Below, in pieces: positions 1-9,661 of a DNA stretch of 64,000 nt (its first letter is position 1; the number at the start of each line of letters is the position of its first letter). Source of the DNA: Desulfuromonas acetoxidans DSM 684 (GTDB lineage Bacteria; Desulfobacterota; Desulfuromonadia; Desulfuromonadales; Desulfuromonadaceae). Below the pieces are notes generated by a model that saw only the letters and a list, made by a program, of their open reading frames with translations, was not told the DNA's origin and did not search any database. The stretch lies in the NCBI RefSeq assembly GCF_000167355.1, contig NZ_AAEW02000001.1, positions 186,001 through 250,000 of the forward strand, read 5' to 3'. The translations under genes and the position numbers were made by a program.

Positions 1-1787
1 GTCGAAGCTTCGCGGGCATTATGAAGCAGGTTAAGCAACACCTTGTCCACCTCAGCGCTATCGGCCCTGACGATGACGGCAGATCCACGAATCTGCACCG
101 CAGAGTGACCGGACTGCTCAACGGCCCGTTGCGACAACGTCAGAAGGTCCGTGTCCGTGAATTCCAGGGTGGGCTGGCGTTTGACATTCTGCAACCGGAC
201 AATGAGCCTGTTCATATTGTTCACAGTGTTGTCCAGTGTTTCAAACATATCCGCCCGAAACTCGGCATCATCAATATAATCGCGGGCATTATCAACAACC
301 AGAGCCAGGCTGGACACAAGATTTTTAAGATCATGAATAACAAAGGTCGAAACACGACCGATGGCCGCCATCTCATTGGCGGCGACCAAGTCCGCGTACA
401 GCTTCCGACTCAGCAGCACGCCAATCGCTTGGTGTGACAGCGTTTTCATCAGGTCGAAATCTTCGTAGGTCAGCGGGTCACCGTCGTAAACCCGTTCACC
501 CAGCGCAATAACCCCTTCGATCCGTTGCTGAAAACACAATGGAACTAAAAACTTACACCCCTTTTGATGGAGGCTGGCCCAATCTTCGGTCAAGGTCGTG
601 CGGTTTTCGCCCAGATCAACCACCCAATTGTCTTGTCGCATACGTGATTCTTCTGGAAGCCCCTCTCCTGGTGACAAGTGACTCATATCCATCTCGTGCT
701 GAGCACTGCATAAGAATCGACCACTCTGCTGATCACGGAGAAACAAGGCAGCACCACGTAACGAAAATGTTTCGGCAAAAAAGGCCAGAATTCCCGCCTC
801 AAGTTCTTCACGATTTTTCGCTTCAGCGAGTCGGGTGGTGAAATGAAGCCATTCATTGCGATAATCGTATTTTTTCTGATAAAAATTCTTGTGCAGCACG
901 ACCTGAATCCGCCGCCGAACCCGTTCGGAAAGAAACAGCACCACCAGCAACACACCGGAAAAGACAGCCAGAGCGACAATAATCGTCCGATTTTGTGTCA
1001 CATCAAGATAACGAACACCGGTGCCAAACAACCCCAGGCCGATCAGATAGATCCCTACAACCAGAAACACCACGGAGCGATAGGCCACATGGCGTGACAC
1101 CTCAATGCGCATCACTTCGCCGCGATACAAGCGACTGTAGGTCATAAAGCCAAGGGCCAGGATCACACTGGCCGTGCGGACCGGAATCAGGTTCATATCC
1201 AGCGATCGATACAAAAGCGCCTGACTGTAGTGAATCACCAAAACGGCCAGGATCAACCCCGCACCGACAATTTCAAACTTGGCCCGCCAGCGATCCGGTC
1301 GCGACAAGGAGACATAGGTGCGTTCGAGATGGAACAGGCCGACAACCAGTGCACACATCAGCAAGACATAAAACAGATGACCTTGGGAACGCAGGAAGAG
1401 GATTCTCTCGTCGACAAAATCCGGAGAGTAAAACAACTCCAAGGGCGATAGAAAAAGAGCAATTGCGGGAAAAAACAGCATCGCAGCAAGCAGCAACTTC
1501 GACCGGGAGGAAACGTGCCCCTGCTGCCACTGGTGTGCATAGGTAAGGCTGAAAAACAACCACGTGAAAGGCAGGCTGGCTTCGGCAACAAGCCCCATCT
1601 TCTTCCAGCGCATCAAATCAGCGGGTTCAAGGAAGACGAGCAGGTCACTGATCTCCAGAACAACACAAGCCAAAAGCCCCATAAATAAGGCAATGGTCGC
1701 GGTCTGCCAACGCCCACGCAGCAAGACAACCAGCACGTAGATCACGGCAAGACTGATGACTGTAGTTGATAGAATCGGTTGCAGCAT
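1..1787 (-). CDS. prsK: XrtA/PEP-CTERM system sensor histidine kinase PrsK (3' end cut by window)
   Basis: The reading frame is open from an ATG at 1787 to the window edge (about 595 codons), so the C-terminal ATPase domain is incomplete. The N-terminal half is a chain of hydrophobic helices, followed by the phrase HKNFYQKKYDYRNEW that I associate with PrsK, a GAF-like segment and a dimerisation/phosphoacceptor helix FVIHDLKNLV with the probable phosphorylated His near residue 485. Then comes the start of the HATPase domain with an LLNLLHNAREA-type N box at the edge. In the family PrsK signals to the sigma-54 activator PrsR, which switches on PEP-CTERM genes. PrsR would be expected just beyond the left edge. 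The gene follows epsI after about 144 bp with no clear terminator. No ORF caller entry covers it because the stop codon is missing. Confidence 0.9.
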   Translation of the reverse strand, partial: MLQPILSTTVISLAVIYVLVVLLRGRWQTATIALFMGLLACVVLEISDLLVFLEPADLMRWKKMGLVAEASLPFTWLFFSLTYAHQWQQGHVSSRSKLLLAAMLFFPAIALFLSPLELFYSPDFVDERILFLRSQGHLFYVLLMCALVVGLFHLERTYVSLSRPDRWRAKFEIVGAGLILAVLVIHYSQALLYRSLDMNLIPVRTASVILALGFMTYSRLYRGEVMRIEVSRHVAYRSVVFLVVGIYLIGLGLFGTGVRYLDVTQNRTIIVALAVFSGVLLVVLFLSERVRRRIQVVLHKNFYQKKYDYRNEWLHFTTRLAEAKNREELEAGILAFFAETFSLRGAALFLRDQQSGRFLCSAQHEMDMSHLSPGEGLPEESRMRQDNWVVDLGENRTTLTEDWASLHQKGCKFLVPLCFQQRIEGVIALGERVYDGDPLTYEDFDLMKTLSHQAIGVLLSRKLYADLVAANEMAAIGRVSTFVIHDLKNLVSSLALVVDNARDYIDDAEFRADMFETLDNTVNNMNRLIVRLQNVKRQPTLEFTDTDLLTLSQRAVEQSGHSAVQIRGSAVIVRADSAEVDKVLLNLLHNAREAS

Positions 1788-1931
1788 GAACCACCCCTCA
1801 GGGCTGATAAAAATTCAAAACGCAGACAGGCGCGCCATGAGGCGCTCCTGATCACATACAAGCATACCGTCTAATTGTGATTTCCAAAGGGGATCGGGCT
1901 GAAAACAGCGGTGTTACCATGCAGCATGTCT

Positions 1932-2561
1932 CTATTGCGGCAAAACGGCTTTGATCTTCGGATAGAAATCACGCACAAATTGTTCGACAGCAGATGAAGA
2001 GACACTGTCAGCCTCTTGAAAAATCGTAGAAATGCGAATAAATGCCGAATCACGCCTCTGGTAACGGATCGAATTAAGAATTTCGGCAAACTTCAAGGCG
2101 TATTCATTGGTCAGCGATTCCCCCCTGACCTGATACCAATACCAGAAAATTTCGCGGCGGTCGCCGTGCTGATAAACTGCTTCGACCAGTTGAACATCAT
2201 CGCCGTCAATATTTAACGCTCTGCTCTTCTCCGACACGGCCTGCCAGCCACTACCCGGCAGACAATGCTTTGGCGAATGGATAGGCCCACTGTCCGGACC
2301 ACCTCCATGGTAGCCGACATACAAAGTTACCGGTTGCTTCTCCTCGTTGACATAAACGCGGTACAGATAATCCGTTGGTCGCAGTTGGTCAAGCACGGCT
2401 TCACTGAAATAGACATCATCCACCTGAGCCCAACTGGCGACGCGCAGCGGAATTTCATCCAGGGGTTTGGCTACCGGCACATGAACGTCGCGATGAACAC
2501 TGACAAAAACCGCCGTCATGATCAAAACAAGATAAATCAGATAAAAACGCGCTTTGCTCAT
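1932..2561 (-). CDS. epsI: EpsI family protein (exosortase C-terminal domain/associated)
   Basis: A 209-residue protein with one N-terminal hydrophobic anchor (residues 4-20) and a periplasmic domain containing the family phrases LYVGYHGGG, HSPKHCLPGSGW and the C-terminal WYWYQVRG. In many exosortase loci this domain is fused to the exosortase or encoded next to it. The exact function is unknown, but it probably assists XrtA. The ATG at 2561 overlaps the xrtA stop by an ATGA junction and is preceded by a GGGGGCGG stretch, so I prefer it to the upstream TTG at 2573. The C-terminal tail after the conserved domain is Ser-rich and ends in KAVLPQ. Confidence 0.92.
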   Translation of the reverse strand: MSKARFYLIYLVLIMTAVFVSVHRDVHVPVAKPLDEIPLRVASWAQVDDVYFSEAVLDQLRPTDYLYRVYVNEEKQPVTLYVGYHGGGPDSGPIHSPKHCLPGSGWQAVSEKSRALNIDGDDVQLVEAVYQHGDRREIFWYWYQVRGESLTNEYALKFAEILNSIRYQRRDSAFIRISTIFQEADSVSSSAVEQFVRDFYPKIKAVLPQ

Positions 2562-3418
2562 GACCGCCCCCAACGTCGTAAAAGCATACCAAGCATGAAC
2601 AACAGCAGCATGGCCAAAGCGAAAACAGCCATCCCGGCAAATTCATGAAAAAATCCTTGCGCCGCAGCAGCACCATAATGCTGGGCAAGAACGCCGGTAA
2701 CAATCACGCGAAACATATTGGTGGCGATGGCAATGGGGACCGCAGCAAGGATAATGATGGTCCGCTTGATGACAGCTTTTTGGGTCATAAAGGCATAGGC
2801 CACGGAAAGTGCCAGCAGAGACATCAGCGAACGTAAGCCACTGCAGGCATCGGCCACTTCAAGGACCGTCTGCGGAAAACGGATGATATTACCTTCACGC
2901 AGCACGACTATGCCCATCGCCTTGAGACTGATTACAGAGAATTTAGCCACCAGCAGTTTTAATGGAAATGCCATGGCGTCATAAACAATGTACGGCAACG
3001 GCACCATAAACAGCAGAAAAGCAAGCGGCAGTGCCAGCAGTCTGAAAACCTGCCAGCCATACCAGAACAGAATGGTTCCCGCCAATACCACCACCAGGGA
3101 TACACGCATAGAGTAATATTCGGTGCCGGCAAAACCGAGAACCAGCAATGCCACACCGGCAATACTGACAAACAACCCGGTCATGGCCGGACGTACCGGC
3201 AGGGATTTCAATTCAGGCCAACTTTGCCAGACAAAATAACCGGAGATAAAAGGCACCAAAAATCCATGAGAATAATTGGGGTCATGGCTCCAGTCCGCCA
3301 CCATTTCCGGAATGACATTGCGGTAGGTCAGAGCGATTAACGCGACCAGAACCAGCCAGTGCCAACGGTAGCGGGAAAGATCCTGCTGGAAAGTCTCCCC
3401 TGCACTCGGCATCGTCAT
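2558..3418 (-). CDS. xrtA: Exosortase A (XrtA/EpsH)
   Basis: A 286-residue polytopic inner-membrane protein with about eight hydrophobic helices. The exosortase transpeptidase signature is complete: Cys192 in ADACSGLRSL, Arg237 in NMFRVIVTG and His258 in FFHEFAG. The family recognises the C-terminal PEP-CTERM signal, cleaves it and probably transfers the protein to a cell-surface acceptor. Its likely substrates are encoded at 47599 and 49123. The start codon overlaps the wecB stop by an ATGA junction, and the end overlaps epsI in the same way, so the three genes are translationally coupled. All catalytic residues are present, so XrtA should be active. Confidence 0.96.
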   Translation of the reverse strand: MTMPSAGETFQQDLSRYRWHWLVLVALIALTYRNVIPEMVADWSHDPNYSHGFLVPFISGYFVWQSWPELKSLPVRPAMTGLFVSIAGVALLVLGFAGTEYYSMRVSLVVVLAGTILFWYGWQVFRLLALPLAFLLFMVPLPYIVYDAMAFPLKLLVAKFSVISLKAMGIVVLREGNIIRFPQTVLEVADACSGLRSLMSLLALSVAYAFMTQKAVIKRTIIILAAVPIAIATNMFRVIVTGVLAQHYGAAAAQGFFHEFAGMAVFALAMLLLFMLGMLLRRWGRS

Positions 3419-4542
3419 CAGTTCGCTCCACTCTCAACTCGCAACAGAACGTCAACAATCCGCTCAGCAGCTCGGCCGTCCCATTTTTCCGGTATCTGGC
3501 CGGTGGCGGTATCTCCATGAAGAATCCGCTGCGCTGCTGCGAGAATCGCCTCCTTGTGATGACCAACCAGCGTATTGGTACCCTCTTCACACGTGATTGG
3601 CCGCTCGGTATTGGGGCGCATGGTAATGCAGGGCACGCCGAGAACCGTGGTTTCCTCCTGCAAGCCACCGCTGTCCGTCAGAACCAGACGCGCGCCCATA
3701 TTGAGATGAAGAAATTCCAGATACCCAAGCGGTTCGGTGATCCAGACCCCCGCCACCGTATCCGACGTATTGAAGAACCCTTCGAGGCCAAACGATTCGA
3801 CCATTTTTTTCGTGCGCGGATGAATCGGGAAAATCACCGGCATTGTCTGCGAGATCTCGTGGACCGCTTCAAGAATGCCTTTGAGGGCATCGCGGTCATC
3901 GACATTAGCCGGACGATGTAGTGTCAAGGTAGCATAGCCTTGCGGGGTCAGACCTAATTTCTCACGCAGGTCGAGCTGTGAAGCCATCTGCCGATGTTTC
4001 ATCAGCGTATCGATCATCACATTGCCGACAAAAAAGATCTTCTGGGCATCAACCCCTTCAGCCAACAGGTTGCGGTCGGCAATATAGTCGGTGGTAAAAA
4101 GATAATCGCACAACACATCGGTGCACAACCGGTTGATCTCTTCAGGCATCAACATATCGCGTGACCGCAGACCGGCTTCGACATGCGCCACGCGAATACC
4201 GAGTTTCTTGGCGGTAATAGTGCAGGCCATGGTCGAATTGACATCGCCAACCACAATCACCAGATCCGGCTGATGATCCAGGCAGACTTTTTCAAATGCC
4301 ACCATAATCCGTGCGGTCTGCTCGGCGTGGGAGCCGCTGCCAACACCGAGATCAATATCCGGTCGCGGCATGCCGAGATCGACGAAAAACGACTGACTCA
4401 TTTTTTCATCATAATGTTGTCCGGTATGGACCAGAATGGGATGAATGGCATCAGGGTAGTGATTCATGGCCTCAATCAACGGGGCCATCTTCATAAAGTT
4501 AGGTCGGGCACCGACCACGTTGATGATTTTAAGTGGCTTCAC
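3418..4542 (-). CDS. wecB: UDP-N-acetylglucosamine 2-epimerase (non-hydrolysing)
   Basis: Interconverts UDP-GlcNAc and UDP-ManNAc, providing a ManNAc-type precursor for the exopolysaccharide. Visible motifs are the N-terminal VGARPNFMKMAPLI, HTGQHYD, VVGDVNSTMA, HVEAGLRS, TLHRPANVD and the UDP-binding LTDSGGLQEE. Length (374 aa) fits the family. I place the start at the GTG at 4542, which has a GGAG 6 nt upstream. The longer frame opens at a TTG at 4575 and would overlap the preceding gene by 47 bp. It overlaps the acyltransferase gene by 14 bp and xrtA by 1 bp. Confidence 0.95.
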   Translation of the reverse strand: MKPLKIINVVGARPNFMKMAPLIEAMNHYPDAIHPILVHTGQHYDEKMSQSFFVDLGMPRPDIDLGVGSGSHAEQTARIMVAFEKVCLDHQPDLVIVVGDVNSTMACTITAKKLGIRVAHVEAGLRSRDMLMPEEINRLCTDVLCDYLFTTDYIADRNLLAEGVDAQKIFFVGNVMIDTLMKHRQMASQLDLREKLGLTPQGYATLTLHRPANVDDRDALKGILEAVHEISQTMPVIFPIHPRTKKMVESFGLEGFFNTSDTVAGVWITEPLGYLEFLHLNMGARLVLTDSGGLQEETTVLGVPCITMRPNTERPITCEEGTNTLVGHHKEAILAAAQRILHGDTATGQIPEKWDGRAAERIVDVLLRVESGAN

Positions 4543-5362
4543 GATGTCTCCATTTCTTCTTAAACTGCTCCTCAATCTCCCAAGGACAAAGACTATCAGA
4601 TAACACAGAGTTTACATCTCGACGAATCGTCCAGATCAGCGGACGCAATAACAGATTGGCGCTTTTAAGGACCTCTTCAACCTCCATGACATAAGGCCGA
4701 CGGCGCCCACGGTGCTCGATGGCATCGCCAATGGGCTTCAGGTTTCCGCCGAGACGACTGAAATGGGTGGCCAATAGCGGCTCAGTGAGCATATACATGG
4801 TCTTGATACCGTAAAATGAGGCCATCTCCAACATGCCGATATACAGTCCCACCGGGATATACGGAAAACGACGACGTCCCTGAATCGTAGCGTCTTCCTG
4901 CAGATCAATGGAGATCGGCTTACTGAGCTCATTTTTCCGTCGCCGATAATCCGCAACAATCGCCAGTCGCGAGACCTCTGCGGTTTCGCCCCGTTCCGAG
5001 GCTTCGAGATCCGGATACCCGGCATAAAGGGTGTCACGACAGGATTCCTGAATCGGAAAGATATGATCCGGATGGCCGACCTGCGGTAAAACAAGACGAA
5101 CACAGCCGATGTAACGCTGTGAACGCACCGCCATCAACAGACAGTGCAGAGCATTTTCATCATAGCTGTCCTGCTCCAGGCCCTCTTCATTCACGGGTTC
5201 CCAGCCCAGCTCCTCACAATACACGGAGTGGCGAATCCGCTGCGCCTCCCGGACAAGATCGGGGGTCACTGCGGGAATAACCTTGAAATAGGTATGAAAA
5301 TGTTTATGTAATTGCAGCATTTCCCGTAAACGAGCCATTTTCAAACTCAATGATGTGGCCAT
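4529..5362 (-). CDS. PEP-CTERM/exosortase system-associated acyltransferase
   Basis: A 277-residue GNAT-fold protein of the TIGR03694 type, related to N-acyl amino acid synthases. The features are AQRIRHSVYCEELGWEP near the N-terminus, RYIGCVRLVLP, the acceptor-loop phrase AEVSRLAIVADYRR, and IGMLEMASFYGIKTMYMLTEP. The substrate is unknown. The family occurs in species with exosortase and may make an acyl amino acid or lipid-like acceptor. It is the first gene of the acyltransferase-wecB-xrtA-epsI-prsK run and diverges from the VanZ gene at 5570. A shorter paralogue sits at 46452-47177, so the locus has two copies. Confidence 0.88.
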   Translation of the reverse strand: MATSLSLKMARLREMLQLHKHFHTYFKVIPAVTPDLVREAQRIRHSVYCEELGWEPVNEEGLEQDSYDENALHCLLMAVRSQRYIGCVRLVLPQVGHPDHIFPIQESCRDTLYAGYPDLEASERGETAEVSRLAIVADYRRRKNELSKPISIDLQEDATIQGRRRFPYIPVGLYIGMLEMASFYGIKTMYMLTEPLLATHFSRLGGNLKPIGDAIEHRGRRRPYVMEVEEVLKSANLLLRPLIWTIRRDVNSVLSDSLCPWEIEEQFKKKWRHREAT

Positions 5363-5569
5363 GACGCCCCCCTGAATTTTCTCTGAATGCTCACAAATCA
5401 GCTCTCTTCGACAACGATGACTGCGCCAGAAGACAGTTAATTTTAAGGGATTTATATTAAAATCAATATAGCAGGCTTACGGACACCTCGCAAAAAATAT
5501 TAAAGAGAATTTCATTCAAATGTCCAAAAAGTTTGCCGAACAAATCATTCTTACGTATTCTGCTAAATT

Positions 5570-6922
5570 ATGAACAAGTCAAGCCTGCCCAGAACCACGA
5601 ATAGCTGTTGCAGCTCCCGCCTGTTGATCATTCTGGCTTGCGTCTATTTTTTTCTGCTGGTCTACGCCAGCCTGATGCCCTATGACTTTCGTGCCTCAAT
5701 CGACATTCGCTGGGTGATCAACAAAGCGCTCCATGCTTGGCCGGTAAATCCGTATGCCCAGGTCAGCGGCTCTGACGTTTTAAGCAACCTGATTCTCTAC
5801 ATTCCCCTAGGGGCCCTTTTGGCCACCCACTGGGCAACGAAGCATCACCACAGGATGCGTGCCGCCTTGGCCGCCCTGATGCTCTGCAGTCTCACCAGTC
5901 TTCTGATCGAAACGGGTCAGATTTTCTTATTGTCGCGCACGGCGAGCATCACCGACTTCATCATGAACACCATCAGTGGCGCTGTTGGTGCCGTAGTCGG
6001 TGCCCGCTGGGGACCGATGTTGTGGCAGCAGATTCTGTCAACATTGCATCAACGGCAAAAACACAGCCCGCTGGATCTTCTCACACTGGTTTTCGCTGCG
6101 TTGATCGCCGCCGATGCTCTGGCTCCGTTTCTGCCAACGCTGTTAATACGCCAGGTCTGGCGCAGTATCAAAGCCTCACAGTTCAACCCGATTGCAGGGT
6201 TTTCCCAGCATCCGTGGCACTGGTGGCTGGTCACACACATCCTGCTGTATCTGGTGTTCACTCTATTGGTCGCCCAGTGGTCCAAGCCTAACCATTCAAA
6301 ACCGGGAAGGGTGAATGCAGCCCTGTTCTGCGGCCTGTTTGCCACAATGCTCGAAGTGGCAAAACTGTTCATCACCTCACGGGTGATGAACATGAGTAAC
6401 CTGATGGCCAACTACACCGGCATCTTTGTGGCAGTCATTCTACTGACCGTGTGGCGACGACCTTTATCCCGTGAACTTCGCCTGACGCTGGGTCTTATCG
6501 GAGTCACAGGCTACATCCTGTATTTGGGCTGGCTGCCGTTTGATTTTCAATTCGATGCTCAACTGTTCACCAATAAATTGCCTCGCGGTGTTGAGTTCCT
6601 CCCTTTTTACCACTATGCAATGGGAGCCTCTCTGAATCATATTCGGCTGTTTTTGCAGACGATCCTCCTCTCAGCCACCCTGGTGTACTTCTACCGGCTC
6701 CGCTTCGCCACGCTTGATCAACGCTGGTTTCGCTTGCCGGTCATTGTGCTGCTGACAGGCACCATTGGCCTTCTTCAGGAAGGCGGACAACTCTTTCTGA
6801 CTTCGCGCACACCGTCCATGACCGACATCTACTGCTATATCATCGGCGGCATACTGGCAACGCGTATCCCACTGCTGCCTCTTGATGCTCCCCCTGCCGA
6901 AAAGGAGACCCATGGCGTCTAA
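5570..6922 (+). CDS. VanZ-like integral membrane protein (two VanZ-type units)
   Basis: A 450-residue, strongly hydrophobic protein. The first half has the VanZ pattern: YASLMPYDF, SNLILYIPLGALLA, LIETGQIFLLSRTASITDFIMNTISGAVGA. Similar phrases recur near the C-terminus (GWLPFDF, FLPFYHY, LQEGGQLFLTSRTPSMTDIYCYIIGG), and a middle copy includes FATMLEVAKLFITSRVMNMSNLMANYTGIFVA. The protein therefore looks internally repeated rather than a single VanZ domain. Function is not established. VanZ-like proteins are common in EPS and exosortase loci. No convincing Shine-Dalgarno is seen before the ATG. It overlaps the next gene by 11 bp, so the two are a pair. Confidence 0.8.
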   Translation: MNKSSLPRTTNSCCSSRLLIILACVYFFLLVYASLMPYDFRASIDIRWVINKALHAWPVNPYAQVSGSDVLSNLILYIPLGALLATHWATKHHHRMRAALAALMLCSLTSLLIETGQIFLLSRTASITDFIMNTISGAVGAVVGARWGPMLWQQILSTLHQRQKHSPLDLLTLVFAALIAADALAPFLPTLLIRQVWRSIKASQFNPIAGFSQHPWHWWLVTHILLYLVFTLLVAQWSKPNHSKPGRVNAALFCGLFATMLEVAKLFITSRVMNMSNLMANYTGIFVAVILLTVWRRPLSRELRLTLGLIGVTGYILYLGWLPFDFQFDAQLFTNKLPRGVEFLPFYHYAMGASLNHIRLFLQTILLSATLVYFYRLRFATLDQRWFRLPVIVLLTGTIGLLQEGGQLFLTSRTPSMTDIYCYIIGGILATRIPLLPLDAPPAEKETHGV

Positions 6923-7988
6923 CCCCTCAATTCGTCTGGCAATCATCGGCGATCTGCTGTTTACCACCCCTTACGCCTCCCAGAACGGCAGTCGCGGCCT
7001 GGAATCAGTGTCTGCGCAAATCACTACCCTGTTCGCCAACTGTGACCTCGTTGTCGCCAACCTGGAGAGCACACTGGCGGCCGACCAACAGGTTGCCACC
7101 GAACCACGGGTGCTCGGAACCGCCCAACAATTCGACTCACTCATTCAGGCGCATATCAACGTGGTCACGTTGGCCAACAACCATGCCTTTGATGCCCTTG
7201 ATGAAGGTTTTCGTAAAACATCTGACAAACTCAACGAGCTGGGGATTCATGCCTTTGGTGCCGGAAATAACCTCACCGCAGCACAAGCTCCCGTCAGTCT
7301 CACCATGAACGGCGTTCGCATTGCATTCATCGGTGCTGTGGCCACTTCCACCGGCATGGGAACCTTTGCCGGCAACGACAGTGCCGGTGTCGCCCCGCTG
7401 GAAACCAGAGCCATCTGCGACCAGATTCAGCAACTCAAAACCAGCCACGACCATGTTGTCTTCATCCCGCACTGGGGCGAAGAGCGCTTCCGTTTTCCGG
7501 CACCGGATCAGGTGGCGCAGGGCCGAGCATTTATCGATGCCGGAGCCTCCGTAGTGGCAGGTCATCATCCCCACGTTCTCCAAGGCACGGAAACCTATCA
7601 CCACGGCGTCATTACCTACTCATTGGGGAACTTCCTTTCAAATCCGGTCTATTGGCAGGATGGTGATTCCTTAACCTGGGACAAATTTGAGCGTACCAGT
7701 CAAATCATTGTGTTTGAATTAGATCAGGAAAAAATTACCCGAATTGAACAGGTTCCAGTGTTTGATGATGGGACACAGATTCGTATAGAAGAAAGTGGCT
7801 GGGGGGAAAAATGCCTGCACCATGCTGATAATTATCTGCGTCAGGGGATCACTCCGGCACGGTATGCGAAAGAAGTGTTTCGTGTTCACAAACTTCTGCC
7901 GTTCAAATCCCGGTTGCGTTGGGACACCATCCGCCGCCTTCGACCAAAGCATTTTAAAAAGGCCGTAAAGCTCTTTTTAAATAACTAA
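6912..7988 (+). CDS. CapA family protein (poly-gamma-glutamate capsule-type metallophosphoesterase)
   Basis: A 358-residue member of the PGA_cap/CapA family with a calcineurin-like fold. It shows the GDLLF start motif, LVVANLESTL, VTLANNHAFDAL, FIPHWGEE, VVAGHHPHVLQG and ITYSLGNFLSN, including the usual metal-binding Asp, Asn and His residues. The start at 6912 has an AAAGGAGA ribosome site and lies inside the end of the VanZ gene, and the longer frame from 6882 is less likely. No signal peptide is apparent. Family members are linked to capsule synthesis or anchoring, but the enzyme activity here is inferred only. It converges with the beta-helix gene at 8059. No strong terminator is visible in the 70-bp gap. 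Confidence 0.85.
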   Translation: MASNPSIRLAIIGDLLFTTPYASQNGSRGLESVSAQITTLFANCDLVVANLESTLAADQQVATEPRVLGTAQQFDSLIQAHINVVTLANNHAFDALDEGFRKTSDKLNELGIHAFGAGNNLTAAQAPVSLTMNGVRIAFIGAVATSTGMGTFAGNDSAGVAPLETRAICDQIQQLKTSHDHVVFIPHWGEERFRFPAPDQVAQGRAFIDAGASVVAGHHPHVLQGTETYHHGVITYSLGNFLSNPVYWQDGDSLTWDKFERTSQIIVFELDQEKITRIEQVPVFDDGTQIRIEESGWGEKCLHHADNYLRQGITPARYAKEVFRVHKLLPFKSRLRWDTIRRLRPKHFKKAVKLFLNN

Positions 7989-8058
7989 CTGTTCTCCGCC
8001 GACAAAGAGGAACAACATCACCACCCTCTCCAAGAATGACAGACACTCTTCACTGCCT

Positions 8059-9624
8059 TTAGTGAACCTCAAAGCAGCCAGCATCGAGTCTCTCTGCCGA
8101 GCGCGATTGCCCCGTCAGATCCTCAGTTACGGCAAATTCGACTAAGCGCGGGCAAAAACCAATCGCAGGCGAACCCGGCCGGAGTTCAAAATTAAACAGT
8201 TCTGGATGATGATACTCATGGACTGAGGCGTGGTTGAATTCCGGGTCCACATACCGGTTGGCCGCCATGAGACTGTTTATTTTTTCAACCTCTGACAGGC
8301 TGAACCTCTCCGGGCCGACAGTAACAACTGAACCAAATCCGGCACCATACACAATATTGTTTTTCATAATCGAAACATCAAGCGCTTCGGGTTGCTGAAA
8401 TGCCACCGCACTCCCCGCCTGCGTGACCACAACATTATTGCGAATATTCGTGTAAAGCATCCGCATCCTACCCGTTGTATCATTGAGCAGGATGCCGGCA
8501 TGATAGAGCGGTTTTTCATTGCCGGACACATCGTAACGCCCCACCCATATGGTGTTGTTGATGATCTCGTTATTGACAAAATCCCCCCCGGAACCAGATT
8601 TACTTTTATAGCCGAACAACACAATGCCCTGCTTGGCGTTATTGAAAATAAGATTATTTTTAATCAACGCGTTACAAACACCATTCACCAGGGAGATCCC
8701 GCCACCGGTCAGATTGGAATGACAAATATTACGTTCTATAAACAATCCATTCACGCGACCATTGTGTTGAATACAGAACCGGCCATCATATTTTTTTGCC
8801 GTGCGATAAAACAACGAATCCTGGATTCGCAGATCACTGTTTGCCTGGTTATCATCTGAGGTGCCCAGATACACGCCATGAGATAAGGTATCGTGAACAA
8901 CGCAGTTTTCAATCAACACCTTATGCACATTGACCATGCCGCGAAAACCGCTTTTCAGATGGCGCGCCAGAACATTACGGATCGTGACATCGTACACATA
9001 GTTCCAGTCATAGCGATTGGTCCCATTGAGATAGATCGCATTACCGTCACCGCCGTTGGTCTCATTGTCAAAAATGAAACCATCGATGATAATGCTCTGT
9101 GCCCCTTTAAGACTGAAACAGGCCGCATTACTGCCTGCGCCGCAATTGTCGAACACAACGGACTCACCAGGGTAAGACAGCAAAAGAATCGGCTTATGGA
9201 CTGCACCAAAAACATTTTTCAGTTCAATCTGCTGATGGTAGGTACCCGCTCTAAAAATGACCGCATCACCGGGTTGAAGACGTGTTTTAACTTTCTCCCA
9301 CGTGGCAAACGGTGACTCAACAGCGTTTATTGTGGCGCTTTCGTCATTGCCATCAGGGGCAACAAACAGCAACCGATCCGGGGAATAGCCTTTGTCCGCC
9401 AAAAGCACCCGCAAACTGCCATATTTTTTCAACGCGCTTTGTGCCTTATTAACTTGCGGGTCCCGATCATCCGCATCCGGACCGTTGACAAATATGTCGC
9501 CGACCCCGTAACCATCCCCGTCGCGATCAACAAAGTAAATAGCCTCATCGGCAACGGCGCCCCACGGCAACAGCAACAGCAAAAAAGCAATGGTCAAAAC
9601 CTGAGATACGTGACGCAGAACCAT
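8059..9624 (-). CDS. Secreted right-handed parallel beta-helix protein
   Basis: A 521-residue protein with a clear signal peptide (hydrophobic residues 9-22, cleavage near AVADEA). A calcium-binding-like DRDGDGYG loop follows, and then a long run of parallel beta-helix coils with repeated N-N-I/V-I patterns (IIIDGFIFDNE, VLIENCVVHD, ALIKNNLIFNN, NNEIINNTIW, IRNNVVVTQAG). A C-terminal FNFELRPGSPAIGF is typical of polysaccharide-processing or surface beta-helix proteins. It may bind, cut or epimerise the EPS, but no catalytic site was identified. The ATG has an AAGGGGGG ribosome site. It is separated by 37 bp from the next beta-helix gene, suggesting duplication or one operon. Confidence 0.82.
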   Translation of the reverse strand: MVLRHVSQVLTIAFLLLLLPWGAVADEAIYFVDRDGDGYGVGDIFVNGPDADDRDPQVNKAQSALKKYGSLRVLLADKGYSPDRLLFVAPDGNDESATINAVESPFATWEKVKTRLQPGDAVIFRAGTYHQQIELKNVFGAVHKPILLLSYPGESVVFDNCGAGSNAACFSLKGAQSIIIDGFIFDNETNGGDGNAIYLNGTNRYDWNYVYDVTIRNVLARHLKSGFRGMVNVHKVLIENCVVHDTLSHGVYLGTSDDNQANSDLRIQDSLFYRTAKKYDGRFCIQHNGRVNGLFIERNICHSNLTGGGISLVNGVCNALIKNNLIFNNAKQGIVLFGYKSKSGSGGDFVNNEIINNTIWVGRYDVSGNEKPLYHAGILLNDTTGRMRMLYTNIRNNVVVTQAGSAVAFQQPEALDVSIMKNNIVYGAGFGSVVTVGPERFSLSEVEKINSLMAANRYVDPEFNHASVHEYHHPELFNFELRPGSPAIGFCPRLVEFAVTEDLTGQSRSAERLDAGCFEVH

Positions 9625-9661
9625 GCTGCCCCCCTTAAAAAAATTGCTGCCCGCCGGAAAC

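Noticed and set aside
1788-1931. Terminator or small gene between epsI and prsK
   Set aside because: Only short imperfect GC-rich repeats (GGCGC) without a T run, and no ORF with a start signal.
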